Shown piece after piece: positions 9,513 to 17,811 of a stretch of DNA of 64,000 nt. A program made the position numbers and the translations under genes. Every line of letters starts with the position of its first letter. Within the stretch, counting starts at the first letter, position 1. The DNA is from Flavobacterium stagni (GTDB taxonomy: Bacteria > Bacteroidota > Bacteroidia > Flavobacteriales > Flavobacteriaceae): the NCBI RefSeq assembly GCF_004122105.1, contig NZ_SBKN01000004.1, forward strand, positions 124,001-188,000, given 5' to 3'. The notes under the pieces were generated by a model. That model was not told the DNA's origin, did no database searches, and saw only the letters and a list, made by a program, of their open reading frames with translations.

Positions 9513-9540
9513 GAGTTATGAATTATGAGTTATGAATTAT
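9513..9540. repeat. Two perfect copies of a 14-bp direct repeat
   Basis: GAGTTATGAATTAT occurs at 9513-9526 and again at 9527-9540 in the divergent btuF/btuB control region. It lies between the btuF start and the promoter of the riboswitch transcript. No function is evident. Confidence 0.75.
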
Positions 9541-9571
9541 GGATTGTGTTTTTATAATTGAAAATAAAAAT

Positions 9572-9579
9572 TACCTTTG
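9572..9579 (+). promoter_or_regulatory. -7 promoter element for the B12 riboswitch / btuB transcript
   Basis: TACCTTTG matches the Bacteroidota TAnnTTTG box and lies just before the riboswitch aptamer. TTG triplets upstream (9558-9560 and 9544-9546) do not give an ideal spacing, so the -33 element is uncertain. Confidence 0.5.
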
Positions 9580-9583
9580 CGGG

Positions 9584-9795
9584 CGTATTTCGGTTGGGTA
9601 AGCACGTCTGTGTTTATTCATTAAAAGGGAATCAAGTACGGAAATTTAGAATTTAGAATTTAGAATTTTTCAAATCTTGAGCTGTACCCGCAACTGTATG
9701 CTACCAAGCTTGTCATCGCTACGATGCCATTGTTCGAAAGAATGAGAAGGCGGATGACAAGACGCAAGCCAGGAGACCTGCCGTGATATACTGAG
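9584..9795 (+). ncRNA. Cobalamin riboswitch
   Basis: The leader carries the conserved blocks of the cobalamin aptamer in order: AAAAGGGAATCAAGT, GAGCTGTACCCGCAACTGTA (the B12 box core), GCCATTG, GAGAAGGC and AAGCCAGGAGACCTGCC. Supporting helices are visible: TCAAG (9630-9635 region) with CTTGA, a perfect CTTGTCATC/GATGACAAG arm, and a closing P1 helix near GTAT/ATAC. A hairpin CAAACTTT/AAAGTTTG follows the aptamer and may belong to the expression platform; no poly-T run follows it, so translational control seems likelier than termination. High cobalamin should turn off the downstream receptor gene. The loop between the GGGAA block and the B12 box is expanded by an AT-rich repeat. Confidence 0.93.
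9643..9668. repeat. AATTTAG x3 micro-repeat inside the riboswitch aptamer
   Basis: Three perfect 7-bp units of AATTTAG and a partial fourth fill the variable arm closed by the TCAAG/CTTGA pairing. The insertion is AU-only apart from the G in each unit, so it should be weakly structured. Confidence 0.8.
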
Positions 9796-9876
9796 TATCA
9801 AACTTTCGGGATAAAAGTTTGGGTATGGGTAATTCTATACTTTTTTCCCAGTAGTAGTAATTTTTAGGGAACAAAA

Positions 9877-11826
9877 ATGAACAACAAATGGTGGGGTATT
9901 GGTGCCGTATGGGCGCTAGTATCAACGTTGGCGTATGGTCAACAAAAGGAAACATCCAAGGTGAATCAATTGGATGAGGTCGTGATTTCCGACACGAAGT
10001 TTGCGCAAAGCAAAGAAAAATCGGGAAAAGTAATTTCAAAAATTTCACAAGACGATTTAAAGAAGCGCAGTGGGCAAACCTTAGCGCAAGTGCTGAACAG
10101 TGTGGCCGGCGTGGAAATCAACGGGAGTCAAAGTGCCAGCGGTAAAAACTTGGGCTACTACATTCGCGGGGGTCGCAACCAACAAGTGTTGATTGTGATT
10201 GACGGGAATCCGGTGACGGATCCTTCGGGGATTAGCTTCGAATTTGATTTGCGCTTGATTCCGGTAGACCAAATTGAAAGTATCGAAATCATGAAAGGTG
10301 CTGCGAGTACGTTATATGGAACAGGTGCAGCGACAGCGGTAATCAACATCACTACCAAATCGGCTGGAAAAAAAGTACTGCAAGGAAACGGGTATGTGAA
10401 CATGGGTTCGAACAATACCGCGCAACAAAGTAAGATCAACGCACAGGAATTCAACCAAGGTTTTTCAGCGAATGGAACGGCGGGTCAAGTAAGTTATGCT
10501 GCTGCAGTGAATAGTACAGAATCCAAAAACATGTCACAACTCGCGCCCCCAGCTGGACAAACGTATGAAGCCGACCGATTTTCGAGAATTAATATTTCGG
10601 GGAAATTGGGATGGAAAGCCACGTCAAAATTACGATTGGATGTGTTTGGGAGTCAGGACAAAATCCAAAACGCCTACGATCAGGCTTTTGACAATACAGG
10701 AACGGGCGATACGCCGTTGAATTCTACAACATCAAAACAAGAACGTTTTGGGTTTTCACCAACGTATACGTACAATAAGGGCGAGTTCAAAATCAATTCG
10801 GCCTACACCAAAATCGCTCGCGATTATGACGAGTTTAATTCATGGATGAACCAAATCGACCGTTCGAGTTATGTAGGGCGTTCTGTAGTTGTCGATGCGT
10901 TTAATAAGTATACCGTTCGCAAAGACTTGTTTGTGATTGCGGGGGTGAATTACCAGTTTCACGATATGAATTCGGTCACGCCTTACGGATCCATTGCCAA
11001 AGACACGACGAAGTTTAATATGGTGGATCCGTATGTGACGGCAGTTTGGAATTCAAAATTTGGATTGAATCTCAATGTGGGCGCTAGAATGAATCACCAC
11101 AGTGCGTACGGCAATCATTTTGTATACAATGTGAATCCGTCGTATACATTCAAGAACCTTCCTGTAAAATTGATTTCATCGGTGAGTACGGCCTATGTGA
11201 CGCCAAGTTTGTATCAATTGTATTCCCAATATGGCAATCGTACGTTGCAACCCGAATCGAATTTTACGGGAGAGTTGGGATTTGAAACCCAGTTGTTACA
11301 GAAAAAAATGGTGTTTACAGCGGTAGGATTTTACCGTGAGCAAACGGATAGTTTTGGGTTTTTCACGAATCCGAGTACGTTTCAATCCAACTATATCAAT
11401 ATTGATGGGATGAATAAAGCCAAAGGTGTGGAAACTTCTTTGGACTATAAAGTGACACAAGCGGTCCGATTGACGGCCAATTACACCTTTACGCAGGTGG
11501 ATGAAGCCTTAAATCGATTAATTCCGAAGCACAAAGCGAATGTGGGATTAGAGGTAATTCCGTCTTCACGTTGGTTTGTGAATGTGAATTACCAATATAC
11601 GGACGGTCGTCGCGATTTATTTTTTGACGGAAACACCTTTGCTACGGTACCGGTTCAGTTGGGATCCTACTCCCTTTTGAATGGTTTAGTGAAATATGAA
11701 TTACTCAAAAATCAGTTGACTCTTTTTGCCTCAGCAACGAATATTTTGAATGAAGAATTTACAGAGAATGTGGGGTATTCCAGCCGCGGACGTAACTTCC
11801 GTATTGGATTGAACCTATCTTTGTAA
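9877..11826 (+). CDS. btuB: TonB-dependent vitamin B12 receptor, BtuB-like
   Basis: A signal peptide (cleaved near AYGQ) is followed by a TonB box-like LDEVVISDT (residues 32-40). The plug domain has GQTLAQVLNSVAGVEI, YYIRGGRNQQVLIVIDG and QIESIEIMKGAASTLYGTGA. The rest is a beta-barrel ending in the aromatic-type outer-membrane signature RGRNFRIGLNLSL. The 649-residue length fits BtuB-type receptors, which import cobalamin across the outer membrane with TonB energy. Placement directly behind a cobalamin riboswitch and divergent from a BtuFCD-like operon is strong support for the substrate. There is no SusD-like or BtuG-like lipoprotein gene beside it. Confidence 0.9.
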   Translation: MNNKWWGIGAVWALVSTLAYGQQKETSKVNQLDEVVISDTKFAQSKEKSGKVISKISQDDLKKRSGQTLAQVLNSVAGVEINGSQSASGKNLGYYIRGGRNQQVLIVIDGNPVTDPSGISFEFDLRLIPVDQIESIEIMKGAASTLYGTGAATAVINITTKSAGKKVLQGNGYVNMGSNNTAQQSKINAQEFNQGFSANGTAGQVSYAAAVNSTESKNMSQLAPPAGQTYEADRFSRINISGKLGWKATSKLRLDVFGSQDKIQNAYDQAFDNTGTGDTPLNSTTSKQERFGFSPTYTYNKGEFKINSAYTKIARDYDEFNSWMNQIDRSSYVGRSVVVDAFNKYTVRKDLFVIAGVNYQFHDMNSVTPYGSIAKDTTKFNMVDPYVTAVWNSKFGLNLNVGARMNHHSAYGNHFVYNVNPSYTFKNLPVKLISSVSTAYVTPSLYQLYSQYGNRTLQPESNFTGELGFETQLLQKKMVFTAVGFYREQTDSFGFFTNPSTFQSNYINIDGMNKAKGVETSLDYKVTQAVRLTANYTFTQVDEALNRLIPKHKANVGLEVIPSSRWFVNVNYQYTDGRRDLFFDGNTFATVPVQLGSYSLLNGLVKYELLKNQLTLFASATNILNEEFTENVGYSSRGRNFRIGLNLSL

Positions 11827-11850
11827 AACCAATTACTTTTCATGTTTGTG

Positions 11851-11890
11851 ATTGCTCTTCCTTGATTAACAGGGGAGAGCAATTTTTTTT
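11851..11890 (+). terminator. Intrinsic terminator after btuB
   Basis: The arms ATTGCTCTTCC and GGGGAGAGCAAT form a stable hairpin followed by eight T residues, 24 bp after the btuB stop. Confidence 0.75.
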
Positions 11891-11961
11891 GAAAAAAAAT
11901 ACCGTTCCTTTGTAACAATCGAAATTGAAGTTCGTCTTCATTTTATAAACCGGTACTGACC

Positions 11962-12471
11962 ATGCACCAAAACGAATTTGTACAACTGATTACTCCTTTT
12001 AAAGACAAGGTTTTTCGCTTGGCAAAACGGTTATTGGTGAGTACGGAAGAAGCCGAAGATGCCACCCAAGAAGTGATGGTGAAGTTGTGGGCCAAAAACG
12101 AAACCTTATCTGAATTGAATAGTGTGGAAGCGATGGCGATGACGATGACCCGAAACTATTGTTTGGATCAGTTGAAGTCGAAACGTGCTGGGAATATGAG
12201 TATTGCGCATAGCAATTACCAAGATCGGCAAGCGGGATTGCAACAGCAAATGGAGGATGGCGATCGGTTACAATGGGTTGAGCGAATGATTAACGATTTA
12301 CCCGAACAACAACGGATGATTATTCAGATGCGGGAAGTAGAAGAATACGAATTTGAAGAAATCGCCAACGTGTTGGGAATGAATGAAACGGCTGTTCGTG
12401 TTGCTTTATCGAGGGCACGAAAAGTTTTACGAGAAAAAATGATGCAAATTGAACAGTATGGAATCGGTTAA
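11962..12471 (+). CDS. ECF-type RNA polymerase sigma factor
   Basis: This 169-residue protein has sigma region 2 (FKDKVFRLAKRLLVSTEEAEDATQEVMVKLW split over residues 14-45) and region 4 with the helix-turn-helix FEEIANVLGMNETAVRVALSRARKVLRE near residues 130-160. It lacks regions 1 and 3, as ECF sigma factors do. It is followed, with overlap, by a membrane protein that fits an anti-sigma factor and then by two DUF4252 genes. The set looks like one envelope-stress operon; the inducing signal is unknown. Confidence 0.92.
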   Translation: MHQNEFVQLITPFKDKVFRLAKRLLVSTEEAEDATQEVMVKLWAKNETLSELNSVEAMAMTMTRNYCLDQLKSKRAGNMSIAHSNYQDRQAGLQQQMEDGDRLQWVERMINDLPEQQRMIIQMREVEEYEFEEIANVLGMNETAVRVALSRARKVLREKMMQIEQYGIG

Positions 12472-12916
12472 AAACATAGAATTATTACTGGAAAAGTATT
12501 TTGAGGGCGAAACGAGTATAGCGGAAGAAAAAGTGTTGAAACAGTATTTCACCTCCGAAACAGTGGCGCCTCATTTAGAGCAATATCGATCTCTTTTCGG
12601 TTATTTTAAAGCAGAACAAGAAGAAAAACTGGAACAACCGATAGTGTTGACCTCTCAGAAAACTACACTATACCGTTGGTTGGTAGCAGCGAGTATCGCT
12701 TTATTGCTTGGCGGTGGATTTTGGTTTACCCAACAAGAAGCGCCTCAAAATGCAGTTGCCCAATCAGAATTAGGAACTTATGATTCGCCAGAGGAAGCTT
12801 TTGAAGAAACGCAAAAAGCATTGGCTATGGTGTCGGGTCATTTGAATACCGGTATCGAGAGTATTGGCTATTTAAACGAATATGAAAATTCTAAAAATCA
12901 AGTATTTAAACAATAA
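12458..12916 (+). CDS. Single-pass membrane protein, probable anti-sigma factor
   Basis: The ATG inside the sigma gene is preferred over an upstream TTG in the same frame; it gives a 14-bp overlap with the sigma gene. The N-terminal cytoplasmic part (residues 1-70) begins IELLLEKYFEGETSIAEEKV, the usual opening of Bacteroidota anti-sigma-like proteins. One membrane helix follows at about residues 73-90. The periplasmic tail contains SPEEAFEETQKALAMVSG. Anti-sigma activity is inferred from order, overlap and topology; no known zinc-binding anti-sigma motif is present. Confidence 0.7.
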   Translation: MESVKNIELLLEKYFEGETSIAEEKVLKQYFTSETVAPHLEQYRSLFGYFKAEQEEKLEQPIVLTSQKTTLYRWLVAASIALLLGGGFWFTQQEAPQNAVAQSELGTYDSPEEAFEETQKALAMVSGHLNTGIESIGYLNEYENSKNQVFKQ

Positions 12917-12941
12917 TTATCATCAAAAAACGAATCGTATT

Positions 12942-13490
12942 ATGAAAACAATTCTTCAAACTTCAGTAAAGCGTCTATCCAAAGGAATGACTGTTTTGGC
13001 CATGTTGTTGGTAGTGCAATTGGCATCAGCACAGGCCGTATTTGACAAATTTGACAACCAAGATGACATTCGTGCCGTCATCGTGAACAAAAAAATGTTC
13101 TCCATGATGGCGAAAATGGAAGTCAAAGATAAAGACGGGCAACAGTTTTTGGCCTTAGTTAAAAAATTGGACAACCTTAAAGTATTCATGACAGCCAATG
13201 ACAAACGTTCGACCGAGATGAAAAACGAGGCGATGAAATATGTAAAAACGGCTGGATTGGATGAGTTAATGCGGGTAACAGAAAAAGGAAAGTCCGTTCG
13301 TATCTATGTTCGCTCTGGTGCTACGGAATCACAAGTGAAAGAACTGTTGATGTTTATTGAAGGATCAGGAAAAGATGAAACAGTGCTTATGTCATTAACG
13401 GGGAACTTTGATTTGGATGAATTATCAGCATTGACTGAAAAGATGAATTTACCCGGAGGAGCAGAGTTGAAAAAAGCAGGTAAAAAATAA
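12942..13490 (+). CDS. Exported DUF4252 protein
   Basis: The start is set at the ATG that opens a signal peptide (cleaved near LASAQA); the longer frame upstream runs into the preceding gene. The mature part of about 150 residues has the DUF4252 pattern: repeated short alpha-beta units such as MFSMMAKMEV, EAMKYVKTAGLDELMRVTEKGKSVRIYVR and VLMSLTGNFDLDELSALTEKM. The function is unknown. It is 25 bp behind the probable anti-sigma gene and 5 bp before a second DUF4252 gene, so it is likely under the same sigma factor. Confidence 0.88.
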   Translation: MKTILQTSVKRLSKGMTVLAMLLVVQLASAQAVFDKFDNQDDIRAVIVNKKMFSMMAKMEVKDKDGQQFLALVKKLDNLKVFMTANDKRSTEMKNEAMKYVKTAGLDELMRVTEKGKSVRIYVRSGATESQVKELLMFIEGSGKDETVLMSLTGNFDLDELSALTEKMNLPGGAELKKAGKK

Positions 13491-13495
13491 GAACG

Positions 13496-14047
13496 ATGAG
13501 TACAGTTGTGCGATTATTTTATGCTCTAACATTTTTATTGAGCTTGTTATTGGTGAGTTGCCAATCTGAGCCTAGTATGCAAAAGTATTTTGTAGACCAC
13601 CAACAAAAACCTGGATTTAGTGTTTTTGACGTGCCTTCCAGTATTATCAATGCGGACAAAGCCCATTTGAGTGCTGAGCAAAAGCGTGTGTTGGGAACCT
13701 TTAAAAAATTGAATGTATTGTTTTATAAAGCCGATCCCAAGCATCCGCATAAAATTGATGCCGAGCGCAAGCAGATGCAAACGATTTTAAAAGACACTAC
13801 CCATTACCAGCAATTGATGAAGTTCGGTTCCGGGAAAGACGGAGGTTCTATCAGTTTTGTGGGTTCAGAAGATGACGTAGAAGAAATAGTCTTATACGGC
13901 TGTAAATCCGATGGAGGACTGGCAGTGATCCGAATTTTAGGCGATAAAATGAATCCTGCGGATGCCATGACATTCTTGTCGGTATTGCAAAGTTCTGAAG
14001 TGAATATGCAACAATTGGAACCGTTGAAAGGTATTTTAAAACCGTAA
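13496..14047 (+). CDS. DUF4252 lipoprotein
   Basis: A lipobox (LLSLLLVSC) gives a membrane-anchored form of the same family as the preceding gene. Shared features include the helical QKRVLGTFKKLNVLFYKAD block, GSISFVGSEDDVEEIVLYG and the end MTFLSVLQSSE. It is probably a diverged duplicate of its neighbour: one secreted to the periplasm, one lipidated. It closes the sigma-factor operon and is followed by a terminator. Confidence 0.85.
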   Translation: MSTVVRLFYALTFLLSLLLVSCQSEPSMQKYFVDHQQKPGFSVFDVPSSIINADKAHLSAEQKRVLGTFKKLNVLFYKADPKHPHKIDAERKQMQTILKDTTHYQQLMKFGSGKDGGSISFVGSEDDVEEIVLYGCKSDGGLAVIRILGDKMNPADAMTFLSVLQSSEVNMQQLEPLKGILKP

Positions 14048-14060
14048 TGAAAAGAAGAAA

Positions 14061-14092
14061 AAAAATCCCGAAGCATCCTTCGGGATTTTTTT
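14061..14092. terminator. Bidirectional intrinsic terminator
   Basis: Perfect 11-bp arms AAATCCCGAAG and CTTCGGGATTT around a CATC loop are flanked by A and T runs on either side. It serves both the DUF4252 operon and the converging crt operon. Confidence 0.85.
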
Positions 14093-14534
14093 ATGATTTG
14101 AAATATTTCCAAGGCACGACTAACATGCCAAAACATTCTCCGTGTTCCTTGCCAATGTGTTTGTGGTGCATTTTGTGTGCACGACGAACGGCTTTGGCGT
14201 AACGATTGTTGGCATTTCTAAACATTTTGAAACGCTGGTGAATGAAAATATCATGTACTAAAAAGTAAGTCAGACCGTAAGCAAAAATTCCCAATCCAAT
14301 AGCTAAACCGATGGATAAGATATCATTTTGCCACAGTAAAAAAAACGCAATGCTTACTACGGCATAAAAAATGAAAAAGGCATCGTTGCGTTCAAACCAA
14401 GAATCGTGGTCTTTTTTGTGGTGATCGGCATGCAATGACCATAAAAATCCGTGCATCACATATTTATGAGTGAACCAAGCCATGAATTCCATCATGAAGA
14501 AAGTGAGGAAAAAAACTAAAAAATGAATCCACAT
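14091..14534 (-). CDS. crtZ: Beta-carotene hydroxylase
   Basis: Histidine clusters of the membrane di-iron hydroxylases are present: HKYVMHG, HADHH, HDIFIHQRF and RRAHKMHHKH. The remaining sequence has about four membrane segments. CrtZ adds 3-hydroxyl groups to beta-ionone rings, making zeaxanthin from beta-carotene. The start chosen (MWIHFLVFF) lies 2 bp after the crtB stop; an upstream ATG in the same frame would overlap crtB. The length of 147 residues is somewhat short but normal for Bacteroidota CrtZ. No lycopene cyclase (crtY) is in the window, so it must be encoded elsewhere. Confidence 0.88.
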   Translation of the reverse strand: MWIHFLVFFLTFFMMEFMAWFTHKYVMHGFLWSLHADHHKKDHDSWFERNDAFFIFYAVVSIAFFLLWQNDILSIGLAIGLGIFAYGLTYFLVHDIFIHQRFKMFRNANNRYAKAVRRAHKMHHKHIGKEHGECFGMLVVPWKYFKS

Positions 14535-14536
14535 AA

Positions 14537-15376
14537 TTATAATATATTTAGACGGTAAGTGACATAACAACGCGCCAATAAACCAATTTTTTCGTAATCC
14601 GGAACTCGAATGCGGGTGTTGCGAATTTCCATAGAGGGCGTTCGTTTTAATTTGGATAATAATTTTTTATAATAAATGTACGCTGTATACACTCCAAATT
14701 TAGCTTCCAAAGGTAATTTAATTATTCCTGAGTAGGCCGCTTCAAAGTCGGCTTCAATATCCCGAATAATTTCGGCCTTTGAGGCTTCATCCAAACGGGT
14801 CAGGTCGGTATTGGGGAAATAGGTCCGACTCAAATCCTCAAAATCGGCTTTGAGGTCGCGCAAGAAATTCACCTTTTGAAAGGCAGAGCCCAAACGCATC
14901 GCGGATTCTTTCAATTCGTCATACCTTTTCTCATCGCCATTCACAAAAACCATCAAGCACATGAGTCCGACCACATCCGCAGAACCGTAAATGTATTCTT
15001 GGTATTCGGAATAGGTGTGGTATTTGCTTTTGTGCAAATCCATTTTCATGCTTTTCATGAAAGCTGCAATCAAATGACGTGGAATGTTGTATTGATGCAC
15101 CGTTTTCTGAAATGAATTGAGAATGGGATTTAAGCTAATACGGTCGTTTAATGCTCGATCTAAATCTTGTTCAAATCGCTCAAATAAAGTTGCTTTATCG
15201 TAATCATGAAAGGTATCCACGATTTCATCAGCAAAGCGAACAAAGCCATAAATGTTGTAAATGTCTTGGCGAATGGAGGGGGCTAACATTTTTACGGCCG
15301 AGGAAAACGAAGTGCTATAAGCCTTAGTTGTCGTGCGACTGCATTCATAAGAAACTTGATCAAATAGCGATTTCAT
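14537..15376 (-). CDS. crtB: Phytoene synthase
   Basis: Both Mg-diphosphate-binding acidic motifs of head-to-head prenyl synthases are visible: DEIVD (about residues 51-55) and DLKADFEDLSR near residue 178, with KVNFLRDL just before it. CrtB condenses two geranylgeranyl diphosphates to phytoene, the first committed step of C40 carotenoid synthesis. The gene lies 11 bp downstream of crtI and 2 bp upstream of crtZ, so the three form one operon. It has 279 residues, the usual length. Confidence 0.93.
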   Translation of the reverse strand: MKSLFDQVSYECSRTTTKAYSTSFSSAVKMLAPSIRQDIYNIYGFVRFADEIVDTFHDYDKATLFERFEQDLDRALNDRISLNPILNSFQKTVHQYNIPRHLIAAFMKSMKMDLHKSKYHTYSEYQEYIYGSADVVGLMCLMVFVNGDEKRYDELKESAMRLGSAFQKVNFLRDLKADFEDLSRTYFPNTDLTRLDEASKAEIIRDIEADFEAAYSGIIKLPLEAKFGVYTAYIYYKKLLSKLKRTPSMEIRNTRIRVPDYEKIGLLARCYVTYRLNIL

Positions 15377-15387
15377 ATCGTATGCGT

Positions 15388-16848
15388 TTAGTTGTTTTTT
15401 TCAATTAATTCGGATACCAGTTTTCCTGAAATTAATGAGGGTGGAACACCAGGTCCGGGGACAGTTAGTTGGCCAGTAAAATATAGGTGTTTTACTTTTT
15501 TACTTTTCAGTTTGGGTCGTAAAAATGCCGTTTGGAGCAGTGTGTTTGCCATTCCATACGCATTGCCTTTATAGGAATTGTATTCTTTAATAAAGTCGTT
15601 CACACAGAACGATTCTTTAAATAAGATATGTTCACGAACCGATTGTTCGGTCAATTGTTCTAAACGGGTAATGATTTTGTCAAAATACTGTTCTCGTAAC
15701 GCTTCCGTATCTTCCAATCCCGGAGCTAAAGGAATTAAGAATATAGCGGCTTCTTTTCCTTGTGGGGCCGAATTTTCATCCGTTTTCGATGGAAAACTGG
15801 CGTAAAACAACGGTTCTTTCGGCCATTCGGGATGGTCATAAATCGAGGCTGCATGTGCATCAAAATCCACATCAAAAAAGAGACTGTGGTGTTCGACGTG
15901 TTCTAATTTTTTATCCAACCCAACATAAAACAGTAGGGAAGAAGGGGCGAACGTGCGTTTGTCCCAATAAGCCTCAGAATACGCTCTGTGTTGTGGTTCA
16001 ATCAGTTGTTCCGAGTGATGGTAATCGGCACCCGAAAGTACGATATCTGCTTTTATGTATTTTCCGTTCACCCAAACGCCGGTAGCTGTTTTTTGAAAAA
16101 CCTCAATTTTATCGACAGGCGCATTCGTATGAATAGTAACGCCTAATTCACGCGCTAATTGTTCCATGCCTAAAATAACCGAGTACATTCCGTTTTTAGG
16201 ATGCCAAGTTCCCAAACCGAAATCAGCAAAATTCATGAAACTATAAAATGAAGGCGTGTCGGAAGGTTTGGCTCCTAGAAACAAGACGGGGAATTCTAGA
16301 ATGGAAACCAATTTTGGATTGTTGAACTGTTTACGGATGTCTCTAGAAATGTTACTAAAAAACTGTCCTACACGAGAAGCGGTTTGTAAAGTAACCAGTT
16401 CGAGCGGTGAAACTCCGGGGCGATAGACTAAGTCTTTAATTGCAATATCATAATTATCTTGTGCAGTCTTCATGAATTTTTTCAATCGCAGGCCTGATCC
16501 TTTTTCGATGGATTCAAACGTTGCTGCGATAGTATTCATGTTATCGCTGATTGTAATGAAATCTTGAATACCAAAATAGACTTGATAAGCTGGATTGAGT
16601 TTAATGAGTTCGTAGTAGTCGGAAGGTTTTTTGCCGAAATCGGCGAAGAATCGTTCAAACACATCGGGCATCCAGTACCACGTTGGACCGATATCGAAGG
16701 TAAAACCATCGCGTTTGAGTTGGCGCGCTCGACCACCAATCGTACTGTTTTTTTCGTAAATAGTTACGTTGTTACCCGCTTTCGCCAAATAGCAAGCGGC
16801 GGCTAGTGACGAAAATCCAGATCCTAATATTGCAATTTCTTTTTTCAT
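15388..16848 (-). CDS. crtI: Phytoene desaturase
   Basis: An N-terminal dinucleotide-binding motif (AILGSGFSSLAAACYLAKAG) and IGGRARQ mark a CrtI-type flavoprotein. The C-terminal block LYFTGQLTVPGPGVPPSLIS is diagnostic for the family. It desaturates phytoene toward lycopene. The start taken is the internal ATG (MKKEIAIL), because an upstream in-frame ATG lies beyond an operator and a -7 box that are directly adjacent to this ATG. That makes the predicted leader only a few bases long. It is the first gene of crtI-crtB-crtZ and sits downstream of a CarH-like regulator on the same strand. Confidence 0.93.
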   Translation of the reverse strand: MKKEIAILGSGFSSLAAACYLAKAGNNVTIYEKNSTIGGRARQLKRDGFTFDIGPTWYWMPDVFERFFADFGKKPSDYYELIKLNPAYQVYFGIQDFITISDNMNTIAATFESIEKGSGLRLKKFMKTAQDNYDIAIKDLVYRPGVSPLELVTLQTASRVGQFFSNISRDIRKQFNNPKLVSILEFPVLFLGAKPSDTPSFYSFMNFADFGLGTWHPKNGMYSVILGMEQLARELGVTIHTNAPVDKIEVFQKTATGVWVNGKYIKADIVLSGADYHHSEQLIEPQHRAYSEAYWDKRTFAPSSLLFYVGLDKKLEHVEHHSLFFDVDFDAHAASIYDHPEWPKEPLFYASFPSKTDENSAPQGKEAAIFLIPLAPGLEDTEALREQYFDKIITRLEQLTEQSVREHILFKESFCVNDFIKEYNSYKGNAYGMANTLLQTAFLRPKLKSKKVKHLYFTGQLTVPGPGVPPSLISGKLVSELIEKNN

Positions 16849-16849
16849 A

Positions 16850-16881
16850 TTGTTTAACAAATATAGTAAAAAGTTAAACAA
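16850..16881 (-). promoter_or_regulatory. Operator overlapping the crtI promoter (site A)
   Basis: TTGTTTAAC and GTTAAACAA form perfect 9-bp inverted half-sites, 32 bp end to end. On the coding strand a -7 box TATATTTG (16858-16865) lies inside the element, and the crtI ATG follows directly. A protein bound here would cover the promoter. The same element lies before the MerR gene and before the tetR-like gene at 44.1 kb. Confidence 0.75.
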
Positions 16882-16902
16882 TTTACTGTCTTTAAGAAAA
16901 AT

Positions 16903-17799
16903 TTACAATTGTCCCAATAAATCGGTGATGGATTGGAAGACCTTTGTAGTGCTATTTAATTTTTGTTTTGAAATATGTTCTGTCATGCGACCGATAAGCC
17001 ATAATTCATTGGTTTCATTATTGGTTGCTTCTTGAAGTTCATATACGTAATTATTGACTTCGTCTGCGGTGGGTTCAACGGTGATATAACCGATGAAAGT
17101 AATATTGGAGAAATATTTTTTTACATCGGTGAGATTATCTACCGGTACACTTTCTCCGAGGTAAACCGTATTGTAGCCACGATAATTCAATTCGTAATTG
17201 AGGTACATTAATCCCAATTCATGAATTTCATTTAAAGGTAGAAATAAAACAAAGGTTTTATCGGTGTGAATTGCAGGTTTTTTTACTACTTCTTCGGTTT
17301 GTACTAATAATTTCAATTTAATGAGATAGCTTATGAAGTGTTCGTGGGCAGGAGTGATGGTATCTGACTGCCATAATTCGCCCAATTCTTGCATCAAAGG
17401 AATGAATACTTCAAAAAACACTTCATTGAAGCTTTTTTCAGACAACAATTCGTCATAGGTTTCAAAAAAGAGCTTTTGATCAAAATTCATCATTGCCAGT
17501 TTGAAGGCGCTAATGGCGTGATGTTTGGCGCTTTTTTGAGAAACGATTCCCCTTACTTTTTCTTTAATTTCTTCGTCGGAAAGGGTTGAGATTTTGGAAA
17601 TTTTATACCCGTAATCGTGCAATAATGTGATATTTAATAGCTTTTGAAGTGCTTTGATATCATAAAAACGAATGTTGGTATCCGTTCGCATGGGTTCAAA
17701 AACGTTATATCTTTTCTCCCAAATGCGGATGGTGTGGGCTTTAATCCCGGAAAGATTTTCTAAGTCTTTGATACTAAAAGTATTCTTGACGTTATTCAT
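16903..17799 (-). CDS. CarH/LitR-like MerR regulator with cobalamin-binding domain
   Basis: This 298-residue protein begins with a MerR helix-turn-helix (TFSIKDLENLSGIKAHTIRIWEKRY in residues 7-31). A four-helix bundle follows (about 90-170), then a B12-binding Rossmann domain (about 180-298). Residues that contact adenosylcobalamin in CarH are present with similar spacing: W143, E153-H154 and the lower-ligand motif E191-x-H193-x-x-G196, plus YLGESVP. The position after W143 is Gln, where Thermus CarH has a His used in its photoadduct. In CarH the coenzyme-bound dark form represses carotenoid genes and light releases it. Here the gene lies 54 bp upstream of crtI, and both have the same operator. 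The start avoids the operator upstream. Confidence 0.88.
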   Translation of the reverse strand: MNNVKNTFSIKDLENLSGIKAHTIRIWEKRYNVFEPMRTDTNIRFYDIKALQKLLNITLLHDYGYKISKISTLSDEEIKEKVRGIVSQKSAKHHAISAFKLAMMNFDQKLFFETYDELLSEKSFNEVFFEVFIPLMQELGELWQSDTITPAHEHFISYLIKLKLLVQTEEVVKKPAIHTDKTFVLFLPLNEIHELGLMYLNYELNYRGYNTVYLGESVPVDNLTDVKKYFSNITFIGYITVEPTADEVNNYVYELQEATNNETNELWLIGRMTEHISKQKLNSTTKVFQSITDLLGQL

Positions 17800-17811
17800 C
17801 ACTCTGTTGTT

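Noticed and set aside
9719..10048. Minus-strand open frame across the riboswitch and the start of btuB
   Set aside because: It overlaps the conserved aptamer and a signal-peptide-bearing receptor on the plus strand and has no recognisable features.
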